64,000 bases of DNA from the NCBI GenBank assembly GCA_947179485.1, contig OX359245.1:66513067-66577066 (forward strand). Reading direction: 5' to 3'. The DNA comes from Allacma fusca. Its lineage: Eukaryota > Arthropoda > Collembola > Symphypleona > Sminthuridae. Below the pieces are notes generated by a model. It had not been told where the DNA came from. It did no database searches and saw only the letters and a list, made by a program, of their open reading frames with translations. Shown one piece after another: positions 24,219 through 36,169 of the stretch. Position numbers and translations under genes: made by a program. The number at the start of each line of letters is the position of its first letter. The first letter of the stretch is position 1.

Positions 24219-25468
24219 CTATCCCACATTTTTTACTACCCGCTTCAAAACAACAACTGGTAAACGATGAGAAACGGAGTAGTGCATGCACAATGTCTTG
24301 TGAGCCGTGCAAAGGAATCCACACGAATTACATATCAAGAGCCCAATATTATTTTTCTCATCCCTTAACTGATTTCTTACGCCTTTCGATCTTCGAAGGG
24401 AAACTTTGGGTTTAATTACGTCATGGTTCCTCCTCTCATGCATAGACAATGTTCTTTTCCAGTTGCAGGAATATGAACAAAACGTACACTTGTGCGGTTT
24501 ATTCCCCATATGAGTTAGCTCATGTTTCTCAAAATTAGCATTACAATCGGTCTGAAATGTGCACTTCAAACAGTTGAATTTACTCTCACCAGTGTGCCTT
24601 CTGGAATGGCTCTTGAATGCTGAGCGACGCTTGAACGTCCAATTGCAAAATTCGCATTGGTAAGGTCTCCTGGCCGAATGAGTCAGCATGTGTTTTCCTA
24701 ACGTTGTATAACCCACACAAGCAAAAGAACAAAGTTTACAGGTGAGTGGCCTCTCCCCCGTGTGAGTACTGAGATGAAGTTTTAGTCCTGTTGAGGAGAT
24801 ATATTCCTTGACACAGAAATTGCATTTATATGGTCTTTCCCCCGTATGTGTCCTGCAGTGGGTCAACAGTAAGGCTTTGGATTTGAAACCGGAAGAACAC
24901 ATCCCACAGGTAAAAGGCCTTTCGTTTGAATGAGTTTGTAAATGCCTTAAGCCCGGGCGAGTACGAAATTGCTTCGAGCAAACATGACATTTGTATAATT
25001 TCTCACTTGAATGAATCTTCACATGTCCTTGCAAAAAGTCTTTTAGCCGGAACTGGGCCGGACAAATTGGGCACTTGTAGGGTTTCTCATTGGTGTGAGT
25101 ACCGACGTGGGCTCGTAGGTGGCCAGATTGTTTGAAAGATTTATTGCATAAATTACATTTGTATGGTCTTTCTCCGGTGTGGACTCTACGATGAATCTTT
25201 AATTTAGCTGAAGATATGAACTGGGAAGAGCATTCTTCACATTTGTATGGTTTTTCCCCCGTATGGATTCTCCTATGAAGATTAAGTTGACTGGTGGAAG
25301 GAAATGCGGAGAAGCACTCTTTGCATTTGTATGGTCTCTCACCAGTGTGGACTCTCACATGAGTGGTTAGGTGATTTTTGGTAGCAAAGTTTCTAAAGCA
25401 ATAGTCACACTGAAATTTTCTTTCCACTATTGGGCCCATAATTAAATTTTCAGTCGAATTATTAATCA
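24219..25468 (-). CDS. C2H2 zinc-finger protein, 13 fingers, intact exon (copy B)
   Basis: A single open exon encoding thirteen tandem C2H2 fingers, most with C-x2-C-x12-H-x3-H spacing and TGE(R/K)PY linkers between fingers 1-4 and 7-8. Finger 6 is one residue short between cysteine and histidine (GLRH-LQTH). Fingers 9-13 have atypical linkers (SARRPY, TGESKF, MGNKPH) and fingers 12 and 13 use H-x4-H. A basic tail ends [11 protein letters not shown]. On the minus strand, TTTTCTTCTTCCACAG at 25469 and above is a strong splice acceptor, so the exon probably starts at 25468. The frame extending to 25592 is intron read-through, so upstream exons are needed for the true start. Such proteins are usually nuclear and DNA-binding; the target is unknown. 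It is the only unbroken member of the local array and probably the functional one. Confidence 0.85.
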
Positions 25469-25993
25469 CTGTGGAAGAAGAAAAGTACATCTTTTGTAAC
25501 TTGCAGCATACATAATTATATAGGTAGGCATTGATGTAAATACATATTTTAACGATGGCCGCCTTAAAACTAAAAAAATAGTACGTACTCAAAGTAGCGT
25601 ATGCTCAGCTCACAAATGTACAATCCTGGTTACGTTTTTAGCATAAATATTTAAAGATTAATTGCAAGTACGTGTTCAGTGTATTTATTGAGCACTTACC
25701 CGAGTGGCTCAATCTATAACGCATGCATACATATATAAGTACTTAACCTCTCTTACCAAATTTCCAAAAATTCAAGTGTCCAGATGAAAGTTTGAGAACT
25801 TCTTGATCTAATCAACGAATTTACCCTTTGAATTAAATAACCTGAAAAACAAAGAAAAGAGAATCTGTATTTATACCTCTCTGTGTACTTGTAAGATTTC
25901 ATGTAAATATACATTGATTGTTATAATTTTGTGAAATTTCTTTATAGTGGTTCCCAAGGGATGAAAAATACCTGCAAAATGTTGAGTTGCCAC

Positions 25994-27003
25994 CAGAGCT
26001 GCGCACAAGTACAAGTAGACCACGAGTATTTCAAGTCAAGTTCGCGTTCGGGTCGTGGTCAAGTAAATAAATTTAAAACCATGAACGGTTCGGGTCGTGT
26101 TCAGGTATTTCATGGACTTGACCATGATTTTGTACCTCAAGTCAAGTTCGTGGTCAAGTATAATTATTTTACTTGAACCATAGTACTTGGTCATGTTCAA
26201 GTAAATATTAAGAAGTACTTGACCACGAACTTGAGTTTTTCGTGTACAAGTTCAAGTAATTTTGTTTGTGCAATTCTTCATGACTGATTGTAAGGGAGTT
26301 TTCAATTCACTTACGCTTCACTGTACTAAATGAAACTTAAAACGGCATTTAATACATCACTTTAAGCGGCATTTGTTAATTTGTTCCGTGTACGCAAATA
26401 CAAAAGAAAGCTCAACATTCATATGGCTCCGTGGAAATTGATTTAAAAATGTTAGCACCCATGTTTATAATAGTATGTGGCAACAAAACCCAAGAGGAGT
26501 TCTGTGTCCCCGAAAATATCAACTGAGTCACCAGACCCACCCGCTACACGAAATCAGAGCATATCTGCAGTGTACCATCGTTCTACATTCATTGAAAGGA
26601 ATAAAAAATACAATAATTATTATTTTTAGAGGCGGTTGCTCGCAAAATGCAGGGTGAAACCTAGTGTGTTAGAAACCCAGGTTTGCTTTCATTATAAATA
26701 TAAATTCAATAAAATTTAAGTATTTTGATGTCCAATGGATTACATGAAAGTACTTGAAAGTTCAAGTTCATGGTCAAGTTCGGGTCATGGTCAAGTCAAG
26801 TTGAAGTTGGACCCGAAACGCGCGTATAAAATCATGGTCAAGTAATCTGAGAATTACTTGAAAACCCGAACTTGTTTCATTCACGTTTTACTTGAACTGA
26901 AAATGTCAAGTTCGGGTAATCTTGAAATACGTACTTGAGAAGTCGGGGTCAAGTCAAGTTCGTGGTCGGATCTTTGTAAATACTTGACCCGAGCGCAGCA
27001 CTA
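25994..27003. mobile_element. hAT-like element with TCAAGT repeats, copy 2
   Basis: A 1010-bp near-identical relative of the element at 14887-15885. It sits in unit B between two GTTGCCAC copies (25986-25993 and 27004-27011), and the empty site is visible in units A and C. The ends are CAGAGCTGCGC and inverted TAGTGCTGCGC. The high similarity of the two copies points to recent mobility compared with the old array. Confidence 0.9.
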
Positions 27004-28153
27004 GTTGCCACTATATCTTTCTATTATGTAATGTATGCGTAATCCTGGGAAGAATTTATTGACGTCAATATAAACGAATTTGTATCCAAGAGGAAAGATC
27101 ACTGAAACCACTTATAAGATGAGATTTGTTCCGGTGATTGGGAATGTATGTACATACCTTTTTTTATAGAGAACTGACACTGCTCTTATGATTTTTATGG
27201 GTACATTTTTGTACAGAAGATTCCAGCCCCAACTTTCTTGCGTGCTGTACAGACTGTTCCAGTGAATGTGCTGTTTAGATGGTAGACACGTTGTAACATA
27301 AAATGATAATGTCTGGAAAAAAGGACTCTTCCCAAGGCTTACATTACATGACAGAAACTTTAATAATGTCAGGGTAGGGTGAGTTTAAGAAAAACTGTTT
27401 TAATTTAGCGCAGGAGTATAGCGAACCGCTGTGACCCCTAATTTTTCGACTCCATGTCATAAGTACATACATATATGGATAGGGTCAGTGGTTCAATGTA
27501 AGCTGACGCGGCCTTGCTAAACAAATGCATCAAGTTCATATTTTACATAAATATTATTTGAACCATATCTCTACAGTAAAGCTATAATTTTGATGACATG
27601 CACAACGTATTTGGCTACAAAGTATTATTTGGAGACAAACTCACAATCAGCTAAGCTTACTGCCTATAGAATGCCAAGAGTAAGTTCTATTAGGAGAGCA
27701 TTGGAATTTCGAAAACCTTTCTTATTCAGAATGTATTATTGTTAAAATTCAAGTGTGGTAACTTGCATATCCAGATATCATTCAGCCAATTTATGTGAAG
27801 ACTAATTGCAAGTAAGAATAACATGAATACGCGTTTACTTGTCTACACATTCTTATCAGTACTAAGGCATAATTATGTGTTCAAACATTCAAGGAATTTA
27901 ACGTTCAAAGGAGCATTTTGAATTAAAATAATCATTATCTACATATTTTGAAATAATTAACAATAAGCACAATTTCTAAAACTGGCAAAATATAGACAGT
28001 CCATTCATTTCCAATTCTGAAGCTGTGAAATATATTGCATCAAGAGGAAAAATATTTTTATTAAATGTATGCAAATACTTACTTGCACAAAGCATATACA
28101 TGTGTATCTAATATAATTACACAAACAGGACTTTTGTGTTGCTTATTCTATGC

Positions 28154-29557
28154 CATAGCTGCACAAACACATGCACTAGTCTAGTCAAGTCTAATATTTG
28201 TTGGTTGTGATATTGACTAGTCTAGTCTAGTCAATTCACAATGGTTTCCAAGACATCCTAGTCAAGTCAAGTCAAAGTCACTTTTTAAGTCGAAAATTCT
28301 AGTCAAGTCATTCTAGTCTCCTAGTCACTTGCATTTTATTATCGCAGCTGTAGGTGCCCTTTTATTATTTGTCTTATTATTTATTTTTTAGCTAAATCAA
28401 TTCATCACCAAACCCTGAAAACAATATCAAAGTAGTTATTATTTTAACAGTTTTAACTGCGCAAGTATGAAGGGAATGTTCCATTTAATTGGAGGAATGA
28501 AATAATAATCTAGCATGAATAAAGAATTGAAACGAATTGTGAAATATTTTGATAATCGGTTGAACTGAACAAGTTGATGAACGGTTAAACCCCAGGAATC
28601 TAACGGATAGTACCATTTCATCAGTTCAGTTTTGCTGCGTCTGGATAGGCTTTTCTAGTTAGTTTTCTTCGTTAGGTTTTTAAATTAATAAATTTTGTGT
28701 ACAATATTTGTTGCTCCAACTGCGATGGCTTAACAGAAGCTCTGAGCACGAGCAATGACCAACAGCTCAGAGAATAGTCCGAAATTAGTTACCTTGTCGT
28801 GATCTTCTCTAGATGTGATTTCATTTAGTTGTTCGTTTTCTGTATTTATTTTGGGGACAGATTTTCTGGCGATACTTTACTTTTCAGGATTTCTATGGTT
28901 CCTTCTTTAAACGTTTTCTCACTACCTCAGATTTATTTTTGTATGAAATTGTTACTGCATTAGCTTCGGCCCCAATCATTTGGGATATTTACTCTATGAA
29001 TCTGTATGTCTGGTGAGATTTCGCATATTTTCGACTGGATCGTGGGCGATTCATGATTTAATACTTTAATACAAATGAATGTTTTTATTAAATTACTTTA
29101 GACATACATGACGTATAGAGTACTGTTTCTGCCTATATTGTGCAATGAATTAACGGCTTGAATAATTCAGTTGTGCACTGCATTTTTCCAAACTCAATTT
29201 ATTAATCGTTAAAGGACGCAGTTACAAGTCCTAATATGGGAATTTTTTTTATGGCTTGGAGCCTTTGTTATTGTTAGAAGTTTCCCCATTTCCTCCTAAA
29301 ACTGCTTCATTGAATGATTTAGGCATCATTTGAAGACATTCACAAATTGACTAGACTAGTTCATGCACATTGTTTTCCTAGTCAAGTCAAGTCAATCATT
29401 ATAATTTCTAATGCAAGCCTAGTCTAGTCAAGTCAATTCTTTACGGTTTTAGGTGCTTGCTAGTCAAGTCAATCTTGTCAAATTTACAAAAATCCTTAAC
29501 TAGTCTAGTCAAGTCTCCCATTTCCTAGTCAAGTCTGACTAGACTAGTGCAGCAGTG
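28154..29557. mobile_element. hAT-like element with CTAGTC repeats
   Basis: A 1404-bp insertion with a perfect 8-bp duplication TTCTATGC (28146-28153 and 29558-29565). The ends are CATAGCTGCAC and, inverted, CACTGCTGCAC. Both subterminal regions carry many CTAGTC and CTAGTCAAGTC motifs. The interior is AT-rich without a transposase, and the 60-codon frame at 28439-28621 has no support as a gene. Units A and C show the empty site near 6570 and 42270. Confidence 0.88.
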
Positions 29558-31019
29558 TTCTATGCTATATGCATCAGTCTCACTGCATCATCCTTTGGGC
29601 TTACAGATCAACTGGATTCGCATAGATTTCCGTCTGCTTTATTTTACTTCAACAAATTTTTTTGTACACAGTTCAAGGACAAAGATGAAGCAAAACTAAT
29701 TACATTAGGATGAACAATGAAGTAGATGCCACTGTTTTGATCCTTTCAGCTCTCTCTAGTAATGCCCTAAAATTTTTTAACATTTTGCATTTCCTCCAAA
29801 TTCCATATTATGAATCCCAATTTTGTAGCCATTGGCCGATATAAGCACTATTTTATTTTAAAATTTGTTTTAAGTTCAACCAAATTTGATTTTGACACAA
29901 ACACACATACTACAATTCCAAATTACCGTTAAATTTCGTAAACACTAATGACTTATTGTTTCAGTACTACATACTATTAATAGGATAAATATTAATTTTG
30001 CTATGTATTTACAGGAAAATATGCAGGATATCCATGAAGTCATACAGTTTTTCTCTCTTTCAGTTGACTTGAAAGGAATTTAAGCACACATGCTGAAAAC
30101 ATTCAAATTAGAACTTGTAAGAAAACTTGAAGTTAACAAAATTTAAAGAGAACTTTTCGTCATTGTCGTTGGTTAAAGTTCCGTGGAATGACATGACTTT
30201 GCTGCCACCTTCACGTTGAATGTTGGACTGTTGGATTATTACAAAGTAGAAAAATACTTATGGTTACTTATTTACTTAAACGAAAACCTTGCGGTTGTTT
30301 TATAATTTTTTTCGAAGTATTTAATTAATATGAAATCTTGACAATTTTACACCATAGTTAGTAGTTGTCTGTCCCAGTATTCTGATTTTTACATGCACGT
30401 ATTTCTGTGTGATTTGACATAATAAGGCTGCTTTAGTTGTTAATTGACTAAATCAAAAGCAATTTTCCTTGCATTAGGAGTTATATATATACAATTACAT
30501 ACATGTACACAGAGCATGGTTTACAAGGAATAAAATTTGCATAAATTATTTCCTATGTAAGCCCTCGCTATAATAGTTGCCCTTATGAGGAATTTAAGGT
30601 ATTACGGCCGAATTTACAATCACAATTCTTGTTTACTCAATATTTAGGACTATGCGTACAAGAGATATAATGCTTACAATTTATAAGGGAAAAATGTCGC
30701 GTCTCAAGAGCATTAATTCCTTGTAGCGAATGTTGATTCTACAGTTCAATCAGATTTCTGCTTATATTATAGTTTCACCTGAGCTACTGGCATTTATTTG
30801 TGAGTAAACTTTAGTACCTTATTTTTTAATGTGCTGTCGATTGTTTCATTTGACAATAGTTAATATCTGGGCTGTCTCAACTTCTCTGGTGAGAAAATGT
30901 AACTCTGGATCTTCGAGTTGTCACATCTAAAGCCTCTTATTTTGACAGGTGTGAGATGTGACAATATGTGAGCATGAAGACTGACAAAGAGACGGAATTC
31001 CGTCTTGTTGGGATTTATG

Positions 31020-31400
31020 GGAACCTTGAAGTTGGCCGACGGCCGACGTACGTCGGGTGAAGTTAGCCGACGGACGTCGGACATATGTAGAACTTAGCCG
31101 ACGCCCAACAGCCGACGGGCCAACGAAGTTAGCCGACGTCCGACGTATATCGGGAGAACTTGGCCGACGTCGGATCTACTGAACAAGAAGTTGACCGACG
31201 TCCGAAAGCTTTCTTTGTAATGATTTCAACTTTGATTGATCTATTGATTGTGAGCCTTTCCGGATAGTTGTCACGTCTATGATACATATTGCAATTCTAT
31301 AGTTATTAAATCAATTTTAATGCAGTTTGTATTTTGTTGTTCCTTTCTTTACTAACCTAATAGATCTGGAAGTACCATCTGGTTTCTGGAAACTAAACAT
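31020..31400 (+). repeat. Left TIR of the Mutator-like element
   Basis: The outer 190 bp are built from CCGACGTCCG and CGTCGG palindromic motifs, each following AAGTTGGC or AACTTAGC. It pairs with 35815-36169 but contains about 31 bp more near the tip, an extra motif unit absent from the right arm. This stretch is rich in CpG and contrasts sharply with its surroundings. Confidence 0.9.
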
Positions 31401-31888
31401 TTATATTTTTCCATCAATTTGGCCGCTCTCACTGATATACCCGTACAGATACAGTGAAACCACTTATTGCAGTAATCACATTGTACATTTGGCGGAGGTT
31501 TCACATGTGTTCACATGAAGCCTCGATTCGAGCACCAACAGTAAGTTTCGTTAGTCTCCCGTACATTCAACACAGTTCAATTTGCATTTCTCCAATATCC
31601 TCAGGGCACACTTACAGATACAGTTTCTGTTAACACACATATACAATTATTACGCACATTATGTTTTACCACTGTTTCGAATACCTACGTTATCACTGAT
31701 TTCACGTTATTTTCGAACCAAAAAAAACTAGCAGCTCCGAAATGAAATCGAAGCTTCTACAATCAACTATCGCATGTGTATATTGTATACTTTGATCAAG
31801 TAATATCTGTTGAACCATGTTTACATGTAATACTGTTAATGTGTCCTCTTAAAGCTTGTACCATGCACAAAACTGAAGGCCAACTTAC

Positions 31889-32137
31889 CCGAATTCCTTT
31901 TTTATTCCCTTGCCAAAGTGTAAATAGCTGCATTCGCAGAAAAAGGGTGTTATCGTTGAACAGTGAAGAACTTGCTACCCCATACGGTCCTTTTATTTCT
32001 CGGTACTTATTGAATAAAATCCTTGGATCTCCGTTAGTGGCTGTATGCAGAGCCTCGGCTATTCCTTTTACATCGAGGTCATTGAATTTCAGCAATTGTT
32101 TCTGTAAGTTGGCTTCACTTGATCGTTCAAAATCCAT
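31889..32137 (-). CDS. Possible first exon inside the Mutator-like element, 83 codons
   Basis: The ATG at 32135-32137, in an acceptable context (GTAATGG), opens 83 codons ending exactly at a strong splice donor, CGG|GTAAGT, at 31888. The translation is a normal-looking mixed helix protein (starts MDFERSSEANLQKQ, with TNGDPRILFNKYREI in the middle). I do not recognise a family. Without the donor the frame runs on to a longer open frame. It could be a piece of the transposon's own gene or a captured host exon. I found no clear second exon. Confidence 0.4.
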
Positions 32138-34902
32138 TACGCGGCTTACAATCTGTAATACGTATGAAACACTTTCATGTATACAAACATTCCAAAACGA
32201 GCAACCACGCCTACAAAAATAAAGTAACAATTCCGAATAATAATTCTATATATGCGGGTTGTAGGTTTTTGGTTACGAACGAATGTCTAAAAATTTGTAT
32301 AATGTTTATAATTGTTCAGTACTACAACTGCACTGAATAGTTCTGTATCTTCAACCGGTCATTTCATTGGGAATTAGAATTAGCTCGGCATTTTCGCCCT
32401 GCACTTTTCTTTGCTCAGGAAAATGTATTCTTAAATACAGCTTTTGATATATTGTCATCCCGACAGGTGAAATTTAAATATAAAATAACTATTTGTATTA
32501 AAATACGCATTCACAATACATTGGAATACTGCAATTAATGCAAATAGATTGGAAATATCCGTGACATATAGAAGCTACCCTAGCAAATTCAAACTTCAAA
32601 AGTAGGCATTTACTCAACCATAACAATTTGTTAAAGCCATTTTTTCGATAGCACTTCTCGGGTTAACTTTTGATTCCACAAAAAAGGCGCAGAGCAACAA
32701 TGACTAATTGTCTTTTCTGGAAATTAATTGCCGGTAATCTATTGGCCATGAAATTATTTGTTTGTAATTTTATCATATGGGGAAAACTTGACTAATGTTT
32801 TCAACTCATATGTTTCAAGTATTATGCGGTTTCGGTACTTGCGTAGTAATGTAACATCATCATAAAAATGTCTAGCATAGCTCCGATGGCCTTGCAATCA
32901 TTACTACATTTAATCTAATTGAAACACCTTGTGGCTTAAATTTAGTCCTGAACCTTTGATATTTTACGGGGTTGTATAATCTCAAGGTATTAAGAATTAT
33001 TAACTCAAGTATTGCATTTTTGCCGCCTATTATTGAAGTAGCGTTCGAAGAGTCAACTGCACGGACATATAATAAGAATAAGGATTGACTTAGAATTACT
33101 AGTAACTGTTTATGATATTAAAAAGGTTTGCCTATACTACAAAAGTAATTGCCCGATATAGTTTATGGTTTTCAAGACCAATGTGTATTCAATTTTGAGT
33201 GAAGACTAAACTCCAGCTGCTGAACTAGTTCTGAAGTGTCATGGATTAAGATAATAAATCTGTCAGAAGTTCAGACTGTCTTTCTAAACAAATATTTATC
33301 GATTTTAAATTAGCAGTATTATTGAATTTAGGACGACTGTTGGAGATTCATTTTGAAATGTTCTAGCTATATCTGGATTCGAATTATTTAATAAAATAAT
33401 ATCTAAAATACTGTACACAATCGAATTATTAGTTTTTTAAAAATAATATCGTTAACTGTTTTTCTGTAACACAGGATCTCATACAAATGTATCTTATTTT
33501 GGAAGTCTCTAAAACTTTCAAGACCTGCTTTCAAAAATCTCTTGCAAAAGTATGTCAACAATAAAAATATTGTGCTTTAATGTATTGATTTCATACATGT
33601 AAATGGGGAGATAAAGTATTTAAACAATAATACGTTTGCCACGTAGTAAACCGAGTCACCTTATTGATTGAAAGTGTAATACATATATACATAATATTGT
33701 ATACATTGAAATTAGTCACTGCGTATATGGCACGTATCACTGGCTTGATGATACTCATGATTTACTCCAAATTTGGAAACACTGATTTTATTATTTAGCC
33801 TCATAAACGAATTGTTTCTTGTATAAGTATGCACAACCTGTATGAAAATAGAATCAAATATTGCATTCTGTTGTAATGGAATTGTGTTCTTCAAGCGAAT
33901 TTATATCGTGCAAAGAGTGTGACAGTAATAAGATCGGTAGTACAATCGAACTGGGAAAGGAACACTATATATGTAATGTCAAAATATAACAAGTTTAACA
34001 GCCATGGAATTGAAACTAACAGTACAGACAGTAATATAAATGTATTTAGAATACTCAATGTTATCACTGTGATGATTGAAGAATAAAATCGGAAAAAAGT
34101 TATAGAAGTAGAGGTAACACGACTGAGATACTCAATTAGACGAAAATCGAATAAAATATGTAAAGTAGTGAATGTACGTGAAACTAATTTATATGTCTGC
34201 ATTAAGTTATGCAACTGTAAACGTAAAAAAATGATTGTAGTTAATTCACTGTAGAAGCTGGTATATACTGCTCAAACAATTGTGACTGCATAACAATATA
34301 GTGTATTTAATTCGCAGTGTTGCTTTAGCCAGATCAGCAATTGAATTCAGCAATTTGCTGATATGCTCTATTGTAGTGTGGCTTAATTCCAAAATAATAA
34401 AATAGAGGACGTAGGAATATATTCTGAATACAAATGTTCACAAAATGTTGTTTAATTTTAACTAATTATGAATTCAATTGATGTATATAGATCGGTCACA
34501 TGGAACATTTTGTATGAGTATATCGATGTAGTTGAATTGTTGTAAATCTCCTTTAAATCTCATTTTTGTTTTTTCCTGACCCTGTTTCTGACAAGTTTTC
34601 TGACCCTGCGGGGAGATCCTAAACGATTCCACACAACATGGTGCAAGAAAGATCAACGATTTTAAAAATCCTTGCTCAAACAAATAATTCATTTAATCGC
34701 TGCGAACGTAGATAAACATCTAATAACCCTGCCTTTAGAGCCAATTTTCATGAAAACACGCCAACACACTTTAAAATCAATGCACAGAAGGGATCGACGT
34801 TTTCTAAAATCGGAGTTTGCAACAGAAATCCCTTGACCAAGAAACTACTACTGTGTTTACTACTACATGTTAGTATTAACATTTGTAAAATGGGTACAAT
34901 AA

Positions 34903-35310
34903 GTTACACACCTCTATACAAAGTTGCTGTTGTTGCTGCTTGGTTTGTTTTATGCATGTTGTTATCAACGATGGAGGCGCATTTATCATTGTTGCAAAAA
35001 TGGGTTTTACAAAACTAGCAATGACAAGATTGTACCCAAGACACCATGTAAACTATTTTTTAAAAGAAAAATGCACAACAGTGTTGACAATAAGTGTCCA
35101 CAAAAGAGTAATAACATTGAATTAACTTTGAAAAGTTGTTCAATAATGGACAAAGGTTCATCTGTCGCGGATATTGTAGATAAAGATTTATATATGTTAG
35201 AAAATGTTACCAAAGCCGAACAGGAATGGATCATCTCAACGCAAAAAGTGTGTAGTATTTCTCTTACAAGCTTGAAAAGTGACTTGAATTCCAGGAGCTC
35301 TATTAACTAG
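34903..35310 (+). CDS. Open frame in the Mutator-like element with a membrane-like start
   Basis: Open from 34903 to TAG/TAA-bounded 35310, with no in-frame ATG until codon 57 or so, so it would have to be a downstream exon. The first 20 residues are hydrophobic (TTG-rich leucine run, LLLLLGLFYACC). A Cys/Arg-rich stretch and a charged tail follow, with VADIVDKDLYMLENVTK in the tail. The product is not recognised. Frames of up to 107 codons in 33700-34700 are AT-rich and unsupported. Confidence 0.3.
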   Translation, partial: VTHLYTKLLLLLLGLFYACCYQRWRRIYHCCKNGFYKTSNDKIVPKTPCKLFFKRKMHNSVDNKCPQKSNNIELTLKSCSIMDKGSSVADIVDKDLYMLENVTKAEQEWIISTQKVCSISLTSLKSDLNSRSSIN

Positions 35311-35814
35311 AATTCTAAGTATATAAACTGTAAGTTAAACTGGTTATTTGTAAGTATAGGCTGTTATTATTTACACAGAACTTTATTGCTATACTATAAT
35401 TGTCCAATATTAATTCAATAAATTATATGAAATTAATAATTAATTATTATAAAAATTATTATAAATAAAAAATACGCTCAACAGTATCACCACATGAATC
35501 TGATGAATTAAATTGCATGCATATACTTAACAACATTCGTAATTCTGCCTTGTAGTTTTTGCATCACGTATCATAAATGGTATTTATAATACGCCCTTCC
35601 TTCGCCTACCGTTTCTAAAAAAAATTTATGAAGCCTTCTTTCAACCTTCGGCAAAAATTTCAGACTACCTCTCATATGCAGAATAAATAAAATAAATTTC
35701 TCTGGGCTGGAAAATCCGTCGGTCGCCTTCAACGAAGCCTTCTTTGGAGGCTAGCATTCGAAGACCGGACATATCTGGTAAAGATACCTTTGACGTGCGT
35801 CGTGCACACATCAA

Positions 35815-36169
35815 GTCGAATATTTAGTTTGCAGAAACCAGATGGTACTTCCAGAACTATTAGGTTAGTAAAGAAACGAACAACAAAATACAAACTGCAT
35901 TAAAATTGATTTAATAACTATAGAATTGCAATATGTATCATAGACGTGACAACTATCCGGAAAGGCTCACAATCAATAGATCAATCAAAGTTGAAATCAT
36001 TACAAAGAAAGCTTTCGGACGTCGGTCAACTTCTTGTTCAGTAGATCCGACGTCGGCCAAGTTCTCCCGATATACGTCGGACGTCGGCTAACTTCGTTGG
36101 CCCGTCGGCTGTTGGGCGTCGGCTAAGTTCTACATATGTCCGACGTCCGTCGGCCAACTTCAAGGTTCC
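35815..36169 (-). repeat. Right TIR of the Mutator-like element
   Basis: Reverse complement of 31020-31400 with few mismatches, ending GGTTCC at 36169. It lacks the extra motif unit seen on the left. Confidence 0.9.

Larger units (their letters stand above)
17285..30118. repeat. Segmental duplication unit B of the ZNF array
   Basis: Collinear with unit D: 17290-17420 matches 49290-49450, 18140-18260 matches 50140-50260, and 20790-21320 matches 52770-53310. From 30118 it joins head to tail to unit C. It holds the only intact zinc-finger exon and two hAT-like insertions absent from the other units. Outside those features and the possible exon at 19674-19835 I see no credible gene: 17285-19670, 19840-24218, 25470-25990, 27012-28150 and 29566-30118 are AT-rich and diverge between units without keeping frames. 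Confidence 0.8.
31020..36169. mobile_element. Mutator-like (9-bp TSD) transposon, 5.15 kb
   Basis: A perfect 9-bp target duplication GGATTTATG (31011-31019 and 36170-36178) flanks inverted repeats beginning GGAACCTTGAAGTTGGCCGAC. Units B and D show the uninterrupted sequence. The inverted repeats reach about 31400 on the left and 35815 on the right. Nine-base duplications plus long inverted repeats are typical of Mutator-like elements. No MULE transposase (DDE, MULE domain or zinc finger) is visible on either strand. The interior instead has one spliceable frame on the minus strand (31889-32137) and an open frame on the plus strand (34903-35310). It is either non-autonomous or has lost its transposase. 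Confidence 0.85.

Noticed and set aside
25469-25592. Extension of the 13-finger frame to an upstream ATG
   Set aside because: A strong pyrimidine tract and CAG acceptor at 25469-25485 show this part is intron; copies A and C keep the acceptor but not the frame.
31776-32222. 148-codon plus-strand frame
   Set aside because: Shadow of the better-supported minus-strand exon 31889-32137, which has a good ATG context and a strong splice donor.
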